Below, in pieces: positions 1 to 12,159 of a DNA stretch of 64,000 bases (the stretch's first letter is position 1; every line of letters starts with the position of its first letter). The notes below the pieces were generated by a model. It did not search any database, had not been told where the DNA came from, and saw nothing but the letters and a program-made list of their open reading frames with translations. Position numbers and translations under genes: made by a program. The DNA is from Larix kaempferi (taxonomy: Eukaryota > Streptophyta > Pinopsida > Pinales > Pinaceae), in assembly GCA_027924585.1 (NCBI GenBank), contig BSBM01000386.1, positions 4,302,001 to 4,366,000 of the forward strand, read 5' to 3'.

Positions 1-93
1 AACTTCGGCAACCATAATGTCTCAAGTAGGAGATCGAGCTTTGCAGCCCGCAGGTAAGGGTTTATGTTCTTGTTTTAATGCACAATCATCACA

Positions 94-1717
94 ATGTCCC
101 TCGACGTTGTGGATTATGAATCGTACTCGCCGATGGTCTCAATCTTCTGTACGGATCGCGAGATGCGAAGCAAGTTTATGGAGGTGGATGCCCCCATTTT
201 TATGACGTCAGAGGAAGCTCGCACGTCCCCTGGTGATGAGGTGATGAACCCCACTGCGTCACATAATGAATGTCAACTCATGGACAAAAACCCTGAATTA
301 ATCCTTTTTCAGGGAAATCCATAGGTATCCGTCCGAAAAAAGGCTATGCAGAGCTTATCGTTGGGAAAGACATCCAAATTCCAAAAATTCTAGACTATCT
401 GAATTCGTCTTTGGTGGATAGATTTTGTGGAAAAATCACGGGCCGTGCGTCTCTGCAGAACTAGATGGATGAAAATTGGACCTCCCTATCAAGTTATAGA
501 CCAGACTTCCATGTTTTACTACGAGGTTGGTTTTTGCTAAAGATGCGCCAGGAAGAAGATAGACCCAAGCTGTTAAACCAGAGCTAGTGTTGGGGCCCTT
601 CAGATCTTATCCTTGATAAATGGAGGGTGGAATTTAATGCTAGGAAAGAGCCCCATAATAAACAAAAAGTTTGGGTGATTCTACCGGGTCTTCTGATGTT
701 TTTCGGGAAACAACCTATGCTTGAGGCCATTGGAAATAAACTTGGGAATTTTGTAGCACTGGAAGAAGAATGGCAATCCAAGCCTGATAGGAGATGCATT
801 AAAATGTTGGTCAAACTGGATTTAAAAGACGGTCTTTACGAAGAAGCGAAAATTCAAATGCACGGAAGTACCTGGTCTCAGAAGCTCGACTATTGGAAAT
901 TACCCTTCTATTGCTTCAATTTCCGTAAGGTGGGAGGGACACCTTCAAAAGAATTGCTCAGTCTAGAGAAAACAGGGAATTTTCAAGAAGGTCTGGGTAA
1001 AAAAAGACAAAGTTACATTACAGCATCCCCTTAATGGTATAATTCCTGAAGACGCGGAAGGTGGCAGGAAAAAGGTGACGAATAATGATGAAGTGTCTAC
1101 TAAGCAACAGCTGGTGGGCTAGTGGAAATAGGTCCGGTGACCAAAACTACAATAGTGGGTCTCAGGAACATGCAAAAATTGATGGAGCGCAAAACAGTGG
1201 TGAAGGTGAGCCCAGTTCAAAGCTACCTCTTTGTTTCAAGGTTGATGCGGATCTGTTAAGCGGACCAGCCGAAATTCCCGAACACTCAGGCACTAACACT
1301 CTTGGTCTATCCTCAAAAGTGGTCCCTAGTCTATCGCTGGAGTCTCCAACTACAACAATTCAAGGTATGTCCTCCTTTCCCAAAATCCCTTCCTTTCCTT
1401 CTTATCCCATTATGGTTAACCCTACCCCTATCAGTCCCATTCCTTCTCCTGCACCCTCGACTTCTAGTTCTAATCCCCCTTTTTTTATTCCCCGGAGGAA
1501 GGTCTATAACCTACGTTCATACGTGACCATCTCTAAAGAGGGCCCTGTGATTTCCTCTCGTAGCATTATGCTTAACCCCGCTCCCAAGATCCGGATGGGA
1601 AGAAAATCCTTCATGTCGAGGGCTCAGAAACAAGCTATCTCAGAAATTAAAAATGGAAAACAATCAACTATAATGCGGGCTCTTAGAGTTAACAAATCCC
1701 TTAGTAAGGGTTCTTAA
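94..1717 (+). pseudogene. LINE A ORF1 (gag-like RNA-binding protein), broken
   Basis: ORF1 proteins of plant LINEs bind the element RNA. The ATG at 94 opens a frame that ends at 324. The protein continues in other frames at about 340-470 (GYAELIVGKDIQI, then DRFCGK), 627-1034 (KVWVILPGLLMFF, a DUF4283-like block) and 1085-1717 (Pro/Ser-rich, then a basic tail GRKSFMSRAQKQA ending LSKGS). At least two frameshifts are present. The same blocks and the same basic tail occur in LINE B, which supports homology. I see no CCHC knuckle. The stop TAA at 1715-1717 overlaps the ATG of ORF2. Confidence 0.75.
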
Positions 1718-4700
1718 TGCTTATTCTCTATTTAAATATAAGGGGGCTGGGGGGAGCCTCCTAACAAATATCCCTCAAGCGAGTGGTCTCGAGCTTAAAA
1801 CCTTATGTATTGTTATTGCAAGAGACTATGATGGATGGGAAGAAGGCTGAAGAAGTCATTCTAAATTTTTTGAAAGATTGGAAGATGATTTGTTTGGATG
1901 CCTCCAGAAACTCTGGAGGGCTTGTAACTGCTTGGAGTCTTGGGTTCTCCCTGATTTCGGCAGAATTTCTTGACTTGGCTATTGGAACCATCATGGAGGA
2001 TTCATTTTCAAGACTCACGGTCTCACTTTTAAATGTTTATGGTCCTTATTTTGAAAGGAAATCTCACTGGGAAACCCTCGGGAATTCTAGCTTTTTGTTG
2101 AAACCAAACTTAATTCTAGGAGGGGATCTAAATTTGACCCTCTTTGCCAACGAATGGTGGGGTAAGAAAGCAAGTGGAGACTACTTAAGCCATTTCTTCT
2201 CAATTTTTTTTGAACAAAAGGGTCTGGTGGGCATAGTGCCTATAAAAATGGAACCAACTTGGAGAAATAAGCTGGGTGGGGACTGTGCCATTTCCAAAAG
2301 GCTTGATAGATTCCCGATTAGCGAATCCTTAGTAAATGATCATCTCATTATTCAATCCTCAATTGAATCAGGATGTTCCTCATACCACAGACCAATAACT
2401 TTGAAACTCTCACTCCCTGAAGAAACACCACCTCCGCCTTTCAGGTACAACCCACTTTGGTCCGAAGATGAAGATTATTTAAATCTAACTTCCTCTACTT
2501 GGACTCCACTCGTAGAAACAAGGGGCCACCTTTATGCAACAGTTTATGGATAACCTAAAGAAGGTGAAAAAATTCTCCAAGGAGTGGGACAAGAAATACA
2601 AATTGCATTTCCAAAAGGAACTGAAGGAACTTGAAGCAGAAATTGAGGAACTTTTCAGGAAAAACACTGCGGGGGTTTTCTCTACTGAAGAAGTTGGAAG
2701 GCTATCAAGGTTGGAAAGTAAAAAAGACACTATTATCCTATAGGAAGAAAAGAATTGGAGATTGAAGAGTAGGGAATTATGGCTAGCTGAAGGTGACAAG
2801 AATACTAAATATTTTTATAAGTTTGCTTCCCACAGAAGAAGCTTAAATACTATCACTGAAATTAAGAATGAAAATGGAATCTTGGTTAACTCCTTTTCCA
2901 ATAAAGCCAGTGAAGCGGAGAGGCATTTTTCTTCCATTTTCAGAGAGCATAAAGGTATCCCTATTTCATAGATCTTAGAAGTCTTAAAAACCTTCCCTCG
3001 TTTAATCTCCGAGGATATGAATGAGGAGCTCAACAAAGAAATCATTGAGGAAGAAATAAGATGGATACTTTTTTCTTTTCAAAAAGGTAAAAGTCTAGGT
3101 CCTGATGGTTTTTCGGTGGATTTTTTTCATTGCTTCTATGATATTGTGAAGGAGGATATCTTGAAGGTGGTTAAAGAATCTCAAAAGTCTGGCAAGGTTT
3201 TGGGGGCCATGAATGCAACCTTCATTACTCTAATTCCCCAAAAATAGAAAGCCTCTACCTTTGATGACTTTAGGCCGATCTCTTGCTGTAATCGCATTTA
3301 CAAAGTGATCTCTAAAACCATAGCACAAAGGATGAAGCCAATTCTAAGCAAGATCATCTCTGAGGAACAGTTTGGTTTCCTCTACAATAGGCAGATACAT
3401 GATGTTGTATCATTGGCTTAGGAAGCCCTACATACTATTAACAAAGAGAAATTATGTGCATTTGCCCTTAAACTAGACCTTTCCAAGGCTTATGATAGAG
3501 TGGATTGGACCTTCTTGAGGCTAGTTCTAATCCAAATAGGAATGGAACTAAAAATGGTAGAGTTGATAATGGGCGGCATTCTTTCAACAAACCTTGCAAT
3601 TCTTGTGAATGGATCCCCTACTAACTTTATTTATCCTACTAGAGGTCTGCGTCAGGGAAGCCCCTTGTCTCCCTTCATATTTCTGGTGATTGCTGATGCT
3701 CTGAGTCATCTTATCCTGGATTCCAATTCTAAAAGGAAAATCGAAGGGATCGGGGTTTCGAGCACTGTATAAATCACTCACACCCTTTTTGTTGATGATG
3801 TGCTACTTCTAGGTAAAGGCTCAGTAGCGAATCTGAGGGCCTATGCTTCTATTCTTGAAACCTATAAGAAGGAAACATGCATGGAGATTAATATGCATAA
3901 ATCCATCTTAGCCTATAGAGAATTCTTGGATGCCCTGATATAGTCCTCATCCTCAATATTCTCCTTCCCATCTCTCCTATTAAGGAACGTTTTAAGTATT
4001 TGGGGTTCTTCCTAAAACCGCTGACAGCTACTCTTTTCAGGACTGGATTTGGTTGTTCAAAAAGGTTGAAGCTCAGATAGATACTTGGAGTAATAATTTT
4101 CTATCTCGTGGAGGAAGGTTGGTGCTACTAAAATCAGTGCTCCAAAGTATCTTGGTTTACTAGGAAATGATAACTTATATTCCCAAAGGAATTCTAACCA
4201 ATATAAGAAAAATGTGTTTCTCCTTCCTTTGGATGGCAAGTAGACAAAGACAAGATATTCCGTTGGTCAAATCACTCAAATGGTCTACACTGTCTTTACC
4301 CAAGGAGTTAGGTGGATGGGGCATAAAAAATCCAACTACATTTTGCAAAGCATTGGCAGCAAGATCACTTTGGAGTCTTACCCAGTTCGTTGAGTCCCTG
4401 TGGGGTAAAGTAATGATCTCCAAGTACTGCCCTGATTTCTCTATAATAGACTGGCTCAGAAACCTAATCAAATCCTTCAAAAATGGATCTGTCAGATGGA
4501 AAGAATTAGTGATCTCCTTCCCCCTGATCGGTAACTGGTTAGCTTGGAATATTGGGGATGGGAAAAAAGTAAGAAATGGAGAAGACCCTTGGGCAGGTAG
4601 TGGAGACAACTATAAGCTTTCAGAACCTCTAGTAGCCAAGGTAAGAGGATAGAGAATTTGTGTCCTAGTTGATGCTCAAGTGTATTCTCCCTTATTAAAT

Positions 4701-5696
4701 GATAGAGCAGGATGGAAGGATGCCCTAGAATTAAGATTGAACAAAGCAGAGACAACCGAGTGGGAAATTTATCTTCACTCTTTGAATGCTAATTTTATTC
4801 ACCTTTCTGACAATTCTGACAAAATAATTTGGACTAAAAATGCCCATAATGGAGCCTACACAACAAAACTCGGTTATGAATTCGATTGCCACAAGAATTT
4901 CAGTGAAGAAGTGAAGTGGTGGTGGCTTAAACTTTGGAAGATCCACATTCCTTTAAAACCCAAGATAACCCTTTGGTTGGCACTTACCAACAAACTTCTT
5001 ACCTGAGATGTTTTGAAAACAAGAGGATACGAAGGCCCTGGTTTTTGTGTTTTATGCAAATCTCGGGATGAAACCTCTTCTCATTTATTTGATTCATGCC
5101 CTTATGCAGGTTCTGTTTGGACGTCAGTGGCTAGCTCTGTTAACTATAATTCTCCTCCAGAATTTAAGCCTTTGGAACAATGCTCTAAAGATTGGTGGCT
5201 CAGTGAAGGGGTACGCAGTTATGATGCCTTCCCAACACTCTTTTTCTTTAGTATCTGGACAACCCACAATAAAGCTATCTTTCGAAATGGTCTTCTCCCC
5301 CCTGACATTACTAGTTCCCTCTTGTTGAAGAACTTATAGGAGCACAATCTCGTTCCAAAACCTAAGAAACAGAAAAATATTTATGCTCCAGTCATTGATA
5401 AGAACATTCCCTGGGCTTTCTTCGACAGAGCTAGTCAAGGAGTTCCACCACTGGGGGGTGCTGGAGGAATTATCTTTCAAAATGATAACAAAAAATTATG
5501 CTTCAAATATGCTACTGACATATCAACAAACAACAAGGAAAAGTTATCTGCTGTGTGGGAAGTCTTAAAGTTATCCAAGAATGCGCAGCTTTCAAGGATC
5601 CAAATTTTTGGAGATTCAAAGGTGGTGATTGATAAGGAAAACGAGCTGAATGAGATAAGAGTTCCCAATCTACAACATCTCTTAAGAGAAATTTAA
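1717..5696 (+). pseudogene. LINE A ORF2 (endonuclease-reverse transcriptase-RNase H), broken
   Basis: ORF2 proteins nick the target and reverse-transcribe the element RNA. The ATG at 1717-1719 overlaps the ORF1 stop and begins MLILYLNIRGLGG, the usual start of a plant LINE endonuclease. Endonuclease motifs follow: LLQET, GGDLNLTL, KRLDRF. The final SDHRP motif reads SYHRP here, losing a catalytic Asp that copy 2 keeps. RT blocks run from about 3,090 (GPDGFSVDFF) through DLSKAYDRVDW, GLRQGSPLSPF and LFVDDVLLLG (about 3,785). A zf-RVT region (CVLCKSRDETSSHLFDSCP) and RNase H (AGGIIF, IFGDSKVV) end at TAA 5,694-5,696. Frameshifts lie near 2,540 and 3,900. In-frame stops include 2,741, 2,969, 3,245, 3,418 and 3,770. 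Confidence 0.85.
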
Positions 5697-6338
5697 GTCT
5701 TGAAGTACACCTTTGAATCGACCACCTTCAGCCACATTTACAGAGAGCTCAACACAGAGGCGGTTTCACTGTCAAAACTGGCCCTAGCTTTGCAACCTAG
5801 CTACATGGAGATATAAAATCATGGAGATAATCCAATCTACAGATCTCTTGTAAATATGTATTGAGAGGCTTGGATATTTTTTGTAATTTTTGTGGAACAA
5901 CATACAAAACCCTTGGGTTGAGATCTATTAACATAAGCTCTATCGAGCACAAGTATGTATGGCTATTTTGAGCGTTCTATTTTTGAAACAAGACTGAAAG
6001 GATGCAGATAGTCTATATGATGTAAGCTCTCACGAGCAGTTCTATGTTTATTTGATGAATAAAATGATTTTTTTTCCTTCGAAAAAAAATAGAATAATAT
6101 ATATATAATTAGAACAAAAGAAGGGGGCGTAATGGAGCTCTGCACTTTGGGTCCTGAACTAGGCCCATCTTCAACATTTTTTGTTCCCTGGTAAACATGG
6201 TTTAAGCTCAACCCTTTTCCTTTTTCTTTTTTTGCATCAGCATGCCCTTGTCTGGCCCTTCCCCGAACCTCCACGTCAGCTTCTGCACGGAACCCTGACC
6301 TTAACCGTTAATCCTCCCCACCTCAAAGGCTAGCCACC

Positions 6339-7875
6339 ATGTACGACAATATTGTGTATTTTGAAGATTCAGACACTGATCCTATCTTCTGCACGGAAGA
6401 AGAGCTCAGAATTTACATAGGGAACAACAACTCCCCGCCGCCGCAGAACAATAATCTGAGTAAAATCAGTGAAACAATGGCGTCATCCAACGTAACCACT
6501 CATGACTCGACCTCACCCTGTACAAACAATGATGAGCCTCCAAAAAATGCTAATCAATTCCCACGTATTGATAATAAAAACATTAGTTCGAAGAAAACAT
6601 GCCCCGAGTTAGTGGTTGGAAAGGATATACAAATTGCAGAAATTCCGGATTATTTGAAGCTCGCATTGGTTGGACGTTTCTGCGGGAAACTTACAGGGAA
6701 AGAAGCTCTCTTATCTTGGATGAAGAGGCATTGGCTCCCTACAATCGGATATATTTCGGACTTTCATATTCTCCCTCGAGGATGGTTTCTCTTCAAAACC
6801 TGAGCAGAAGAGGAAGTCACCACCTTACTAAATCAACGTTGGAACTAGGGTCCCTCCACTTTAATTCTGAAATAATGCACAGTAAATTTCAATACTAAAA
6901 GGGAACCCCACAACCTTCAGCAAATCTAGGTCATCCTCCCAGGTCTACCCATGGTCTTTTGGCAGAAATCGTTCCTGGAAGCTATCGGAAATAAACTCGT
7001 CAAATTCATTGCTTTAGAAGAGGATTGGAATACAAAGCAGGATAGGAGATGCGCCCGCATTCTAGTAGATATGGAATTAAGAAATGGGTTGTTTGAGGAA
7101 ATTCTCCTCGAGATGTGCAGCGTCATTTGGAATCAGTGCTTGGAGTGCTGGAAGCTGTCGTTTAGATTTTTTAACTGTAGACAAGTCAACCACCTTCAAA
7201 AGGAGTTCCCATGACAGCTCAAACGACGATAGGGAGGTTCCTAAAAACCTCCTTTTAGAAAGGTGTGGGTCAAAAAGAACAATTTGATGGGTGGCAATTC
7301 TTCAACTTTAGTAGAGGACACTTTAAACATCACCAGCATCGAATGAAAGGTGGCAGAAGTAGAATCATCTCCTTCTCCAGTCGCTTAAGACGTAGCATGT
7401 GAAAAGAAGGATATTGAAGCGGTTCCATTAGAGGAGGGAACTATGGCTGACAGCGACAATAAGGAAAGGAGATCATTTTCTAGACTTGTCGGGACTTCAG
7501 AAGGTAATTCCGTTATTAACCCTAAGGACCCTACTTTTTCTGGTTCAAAGTCAAAATGCTCCCTTCCATCAATTTTGTCTCCTGCTTCCGAAGCTAGTAC
7601 CTCTCCCCACCCTTACGGAAAATGTAGTCAGCATCGTCCCGAGCTCCTCGCCACCCCACAGGAAGGAATATGGGTTATGTTCCAAATCAATTAGTGAAAA
7701 AACCATTATCTCCATCAGTAGGCTTGCCTACGACTCTCCCTCAAAATCTAAAACTGGACGTAAACCTCTCCTCTCCAAAGCCCAACTCCAAGCTGCAAAA
7801 GACATTAAGAAAGGAAAACAATGTACTATTGGCAAGGCGCATAGAGTAGACAAAGCCCTTTCTAAGGGTCGTTAA
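6339..7875 (+). pseudogene. LINE B ORF1 (gag-like), broken
   Basis: Starts at the ATG at 6,339 (MYDNIVYFEDSD, acidic) and runs to a TGA at 6,801-6,803, covering a DUF4283-like region: CPELVVGKDIQI, LVGRFCGKLTG and a closing FHILPRGWFLF. The protein resumes at about 6,951 (MVFWQKSFLEAIGNK, DRRCARILVDM) and, after another shift, at 7,486-7,875, ending in a basic tail (GRKPLLSKAQ...ALSKGR) like that of LINE A ORF1. Expected role is RNA binding in the element particle. At least two frameshifts separate the blocks. The TAA at 7,873-7,875 overlaps the ORF2 ATG. Confidence 0.75.
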
Positions 7876-10430
7876 TGCTCGCACTCTCTTTCAACATAAG
7901 CCTTCTATGAGGGGGGGCCAAACAACTTTCCCTCAAAAGGTTAGTCGCCACACTAAAACCTAAGATACTGTTATTTCAAGAAACAATGATGGAGGGCCAC
8001 AAAGAAGTAGAAGTGATAAGTGGCCTTTTTAAAGACTGGAAATTGGAAGCAATAGATGTAGAAGGTCACTTCGGGGGTTTAATTTCCGCATGGATCCCAG
8101 AACTGAGTCTCATATACTCTGCTTCATACAATTCGTCTCTCAACAGAATTGGAGATTCCAAATCTAAACTTGAAACTTTCCTTCCTTAACGTCTACGCGC
8201 CCTTCCATGGGAGAATTTTTTTTTGGGAATCCTTGTGCATTTCTGGTGCTATGGATTCTCCCAACCTTATTATAGCTAGTGACCTCAATCTAACCCTAAG
8301 AACTAGAGAATTCTAGGGAAAAAATACTTGTTATGACTCGCTTTTCCCCTTTTTCATTAATTTGTTTGAAGGAAAGAATTTGGTGGACATACAAACGATA
8401 AAACTTGAACCAACCTGGAGGAATAAGCGAGGAGGAGACCAGGAAATCTCCAAAATATTGGACAGATTTATGATCATAGATGATCTCCTCCAAATTCGGT
8501 TAATCTTCCACTCTTCGGTGGAAACTGGGGGGGTCTCTGATCATAGACCAATCTCTCTATCCATTTCCATACCTAAGAAGAAACCCCCTGCTCCATTTAA
8601 ATTCAATCCTTCTTGGATAGATAATATGGAATACCATAATCTAGTTAAAGAAAATTGGAGGTCGTTACTCCACTCTCTGTCTACATCTTTCATGCAACCA
8701 TTTGCAAATAATCTATCACAGATTAAACATCTCTCCAAAGAATGGGGCAGAAAACAAGAAGCTATTCCACAGAAAGAGCTCAAGGAGATTGAATCCAATT
8801 TACAAAATCTTTACAACACTTTCTCATATGGAACCTTCTCAAACGAGTAGCTACTCTCCTTGAAGAACTTGGAAGGAAAAAGAGCCTCTCTTTTGGAAAA
8901 GGAAGAACTTTTATGGCGGTTAAAGAGAAGAGATTTATGGATAAAGGAAGGTGACAAGAACACCGAATTCTTTCATTGGTACGAAACTCATAGAAGGAAT
9001 ATCAACACAATCATAGAAATCAAAGATGATCAAGGAAATAGTGCTCTTTCTTTTCAGGATAAGGTTAACACAACAGAGGATCATTTCAAGTCTAGATTCA
9101 CAGCCCCCACAAATTTCCCTATTGCAGAGATTCTAGAGGTAATAATTTTTTTTCCCAGACTAATCACTGATGAAATGGATGAAAATATAACTAAGGAAGT
9201 AACTGAGGAAGATATAAGTGCAGTCCTCCATTCTTTCCAGAAAGGTAAGATCCCCGGGCCAGATGGGTTCACTGTGGAATTTTTCATAGGATTCTATGAT
9301 CTTTTGAAGGAGGATCTTCTCAAGGTAGTCAAGGAATCACAAAGATCTGGGAAATGTTTGGGTTCTTTTAACTCAACTTTCATCACTCTAATTCCCAAGA
9401 AGCAGAAATATGAATCCTTTGAATATTTCAGACCAATAACCTGTTGCAATAGGATCTACAAAGTAATTTCAAAAGTAATTGCTCAAAGGCTAAAACCTAT
9501 CCTCGGTGAGGTAGTCACAGAAGAGGAATTTGAGTTTCCGTTCAATAGGAAAATCCACGATGCTGTTTCATTTGCTCAGGAAACCATCCAAACTATCAAG
9601 AAGGAAAAACTTATTGCTTTCACTTTAAAGATAGATCTTTCCAAGGCATACGATAGAGTAAATTGGACCTTCCTACAATTATTGTTGATTCAAAAAGGAA
9701 TTCCTCTAATAGTGGTGGACTAGATTATGGGTTGTATTCACTCAGCATCCTTTGATGTACAAATTAATGGATCACAAATTAAACTAACATGGATTAAGAA
9801 CAGCAAAGACGGGATTTTCTCTGCAAAGATATGATATGAAAAAACCATCAACACTCACCCGACAGGTGAACCTCAATCATGGTGGGACAAAATATGGAAA
9901 ATCACGGCTCCACCAAAAACCATAATTACTCTCTGGATGGCTCTAAATAACAAACTCCTCACTTGGAACAACCTTCAAAAAACAGGATTTGAAGGCCCTA
10001 GTAACTGTGTACTCTGTAATTGTGTTGAGGAATCGATCCCTCACCTCTTTTTCTCTTGTCCCTTTGCAGGACATGTCTGGGAAAGAGCAACTAGGAGCTT
10101 GAATATTTTAATGCCTCTGCAAACAAAGTCGCTGGAATAAAATGTGAATGGATGGTGGAAAGATCGCAAGGTATGTTTATTTAAAGCTTTTCTTGCACTT
10201 TTCGTTTATTCAATATGGGAGGTTCGTAACAAGGAGATATTCCAAAACAAACATATTACTCCAGACGTTACAACCTTGATTCTCATGTAGAAAAAAATTG
10301 AACACAAATCCAAGCCAATAGAAAAATCTCAAAGGATTATATCGTGTCTAGCGATCCATAAAGAACATCCTTGGGATTTTTTCGAAGGGGCAAGTCAAGG
10401 AGAACCCCCCTTGGAGGTGCATGAGGAATT
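7875..10430 (+). pseudogene. LINE B ORF2, deleted and truncated
   Basis: Begins at the ATG overlapping the ORF1 stop (MLALSFNISLL, then a stop). Endonuclease remnants lie at 7,986-8,580 and include SDHRPISLS. A long open stretch at 8,860-9,723 holds GPDGFTVEFF and DLSKAYDRVNW of the RT. The FVDD catalytic block is missing because of the 1.2-kb deletion at 9,776. Zf-RVT sequence (CVLCNCVEESIPHLFFSCPF) follows at about 10,005-10,070, and the RNase H region is cut after EGASQGEPP near 10,410. In-frame stops include 8,188, 8,314, 8,848, 9,721, 10,138 and 10,288. It cannot encode a working protein. Confidence 0.8.
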
Positions 10431-10997
10431 ATCTATCTCTCTTATATCAATGCATATCAATCATAGCAAGCATGTCAATCATCACAAGAAGCAAACATAA
10501 GAGACAATAGACACACCGAGTTTCCTTGGGGAAAAACCTATGGTGAAAAACCCCACAACTTCCTCAGAGATAGATAGAGCAATGATACAACCAAAGTACA
10601 ACCCAAGTACACATAGATAGACTCCTCCTAGCAGCTGATCCTCCTCCTCACATGTGTGCCACTTTCTGAGTGATGTAGAGTGAGATAATGAAGTGATCCA
10701 AATAGAGATAGGGAGATCTCTATTTATACTTGTCCTGACTGCCCAATAAACTTATGGGGCCGACTTGTCTAGCTTAGCACAATAACCCAATGTTAACTTA
10801 ATCAGGGCCGATCCCACACATGGTGGTCTAATAACCCATCGGCAAGTTATGACACTTGTCAATACAAATGATGACACTTCCGTATAGAGGAATAATAACA
10901 TCTCTATAGGAGTACAATATACATAGATGAAAGACATGGGTGAAACACATTCCAAAGTTACATATACATCAACAAGGGAGTGTGCAATTTTTGCACA
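10431..10997 (-). other. Possible solo LTR or LTR fragment
   Basis: Non-coding stretch that abruptly replaces LINE B. Read on the minus strand it starts TGTGCAAAAATTGCACA (10,981-10,997, a perfect inverted repeat) and has a TATAAATAGA box at 10,718-10,727. It continues through a segment with GGGGTTTTTCACC that resembles the U5 side of plant LTRs. I could not find a target-site duplication or a clear CA end, so the assignment is tentative. The alternative is ordinary intergenic sequence with a promoter. Confidence 0.3.
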
Positions 10998-11040
10998 CGG
11001 GCGTCAACTTTGCAAAATCGTCCATCGGGCACTTGTTGAC

Positions 11041-12159
11041 GGATGATGATCATGATGGTGGTGGTGATGGTGATGAAGATGTTGATGATGAGGGTGATGA
11101 GAATGATGATCGTGATGATGACGATGATGATGGTTTACCATGACTATGATGAGGATGATGATCATGATGGTGGTGGTGAGGATGATGAAGATGTTGATGA
11201 TGATGATGATGATGATGACGGTGGTGGTGGTGGTGATAATGAAGATGATGATCCTGATGATGATGATGGTGGTGGTGGTGGTGATGAAGATGATGATCAT
11301 GATGAAGATGATGATGATTAGGGTGAGGATGATGATGGTGAGGGTGATGATGATGATTACGAAACTTGTGCAATTTATCAAAAACAAACATAGGACCATG
11401 AAGATGTTGATGTTGATGATGATGATGATGATGAATATGATGATGATGGTGGTGGTGGTGATGAAGATGATGATCATGATGAAAATGATGATGATGGCGA
11501 TGATGATGATGAGTGTGAGGGTGAGGAGGATGAGGATGGGGATGAGGAGGAGGGTGATGAGAATGATGGTGAGGATGTGAATGAGGGTGAGGATGATGAG
11601 GATGATGATCATGATGGTGGTGGTGATGATGATGAAGATGTTGATGATGAGGTTGATGAGAATGATGATCGTGATGATGAATATGTTGACGATGATGATG
11701 ATGATGAAGATAATGGTTCACCATGATGATGATGAGGATGAGGATGAGGATGAGTATGAGGGTGAGGATGATGAGGATGAGGATGAGGAAGAGGGTGAGG
11801 ATGATGAGGATGATGATGAGGATGAGGGTGAGGATGATGAGGATGATGATGAGGATGAGGATAAGCATGAGGATGAGGATGAGGGTGAGGAGGATGAGGA
11901 TGAGTATGAGGATGAGGGTGAGGATGATGAGGATGATGAGGATGAGGATGAGTATGAGGGTGAGGATGATGAGGATGATGAGGGTGAGGATGATGAGGAT
12001 GATGATGATGGTGGTGGTGGTGGTGGTGTTGAAGATGATGATGATGATGGTGGTGGTGGTGATGAAGATGATGATGATGGCGATGATGAAGATGATGATG
12101 AGGGTGAGGATGATGAGGATGAGGATGAGGATGAGGATGAGGGTGATGATGATGATTAT
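11041..12159. repeat. GAT/GAG/GGT trinucleotide array, 1.1 kb
   Basis: Nearly uninterrupted GAT, GAG and GGT triplets with hexamer sub-repeats (GATGAG, GATGGT). Higher-order repetition is visible: a block starting GATCATGATGGTGGTGG recurs at 11,048, 11,158 and 11,608. A non-triplet motif GAAACTTGTGCAATTTATC occurs inside at about 11,361 and again at the right edge at about 12,160. Long open frames on both strands are a by-product of triplets that never form stops and would encode only Asp/Glu, Met, His or Ile runs. Confidence 0.9.

Larger units (their letters stand above)
1..6090 (+). mobile_element. LINE family A, copy 1 (5' end outside window)
   Basis: Non-LTR retrotransposon of the plant L1 type. 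It carries a gag-like ORF1, then an ORF2 with endonuclease, reverse transcriptase, zf-RVT and RNase H regions, a 3' UTR of about 390 bp, and a short A-rich end near 6,081-6,090 followed by a TA-rich stretch. The matching copy begins at 25,240, so about 97 bp of the 5' end should lie left of base 1. Frameshifts and stops make it non-autonomous. LINE family B starts about 30 bp after its end. Confidence 0.9.
6120..10430 (+). mobile_element. LINE family B, copy 1 (internal deletion, 3' truncated)
   Basis: A second L1-type LINE, related to family A in gene order and motifs but clearly diverged. A leader of about 220 bp begins near the GGGGGCGTAATGG at 6,122. ORF1 is at 6,339-7,875 and ORF2 starts at 7,875. 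Against the right-hand copy, 1,196 bp of RT and downstream coding sequence (51,366-52,561) is missing and replaced by AAATT at 9,776-9,780. The element stops in mid RNase H near 10,430 without a poly(A) tail. The same truncation is found in the other copy, so it predates the segmental duplication. Confidence 0.85.
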
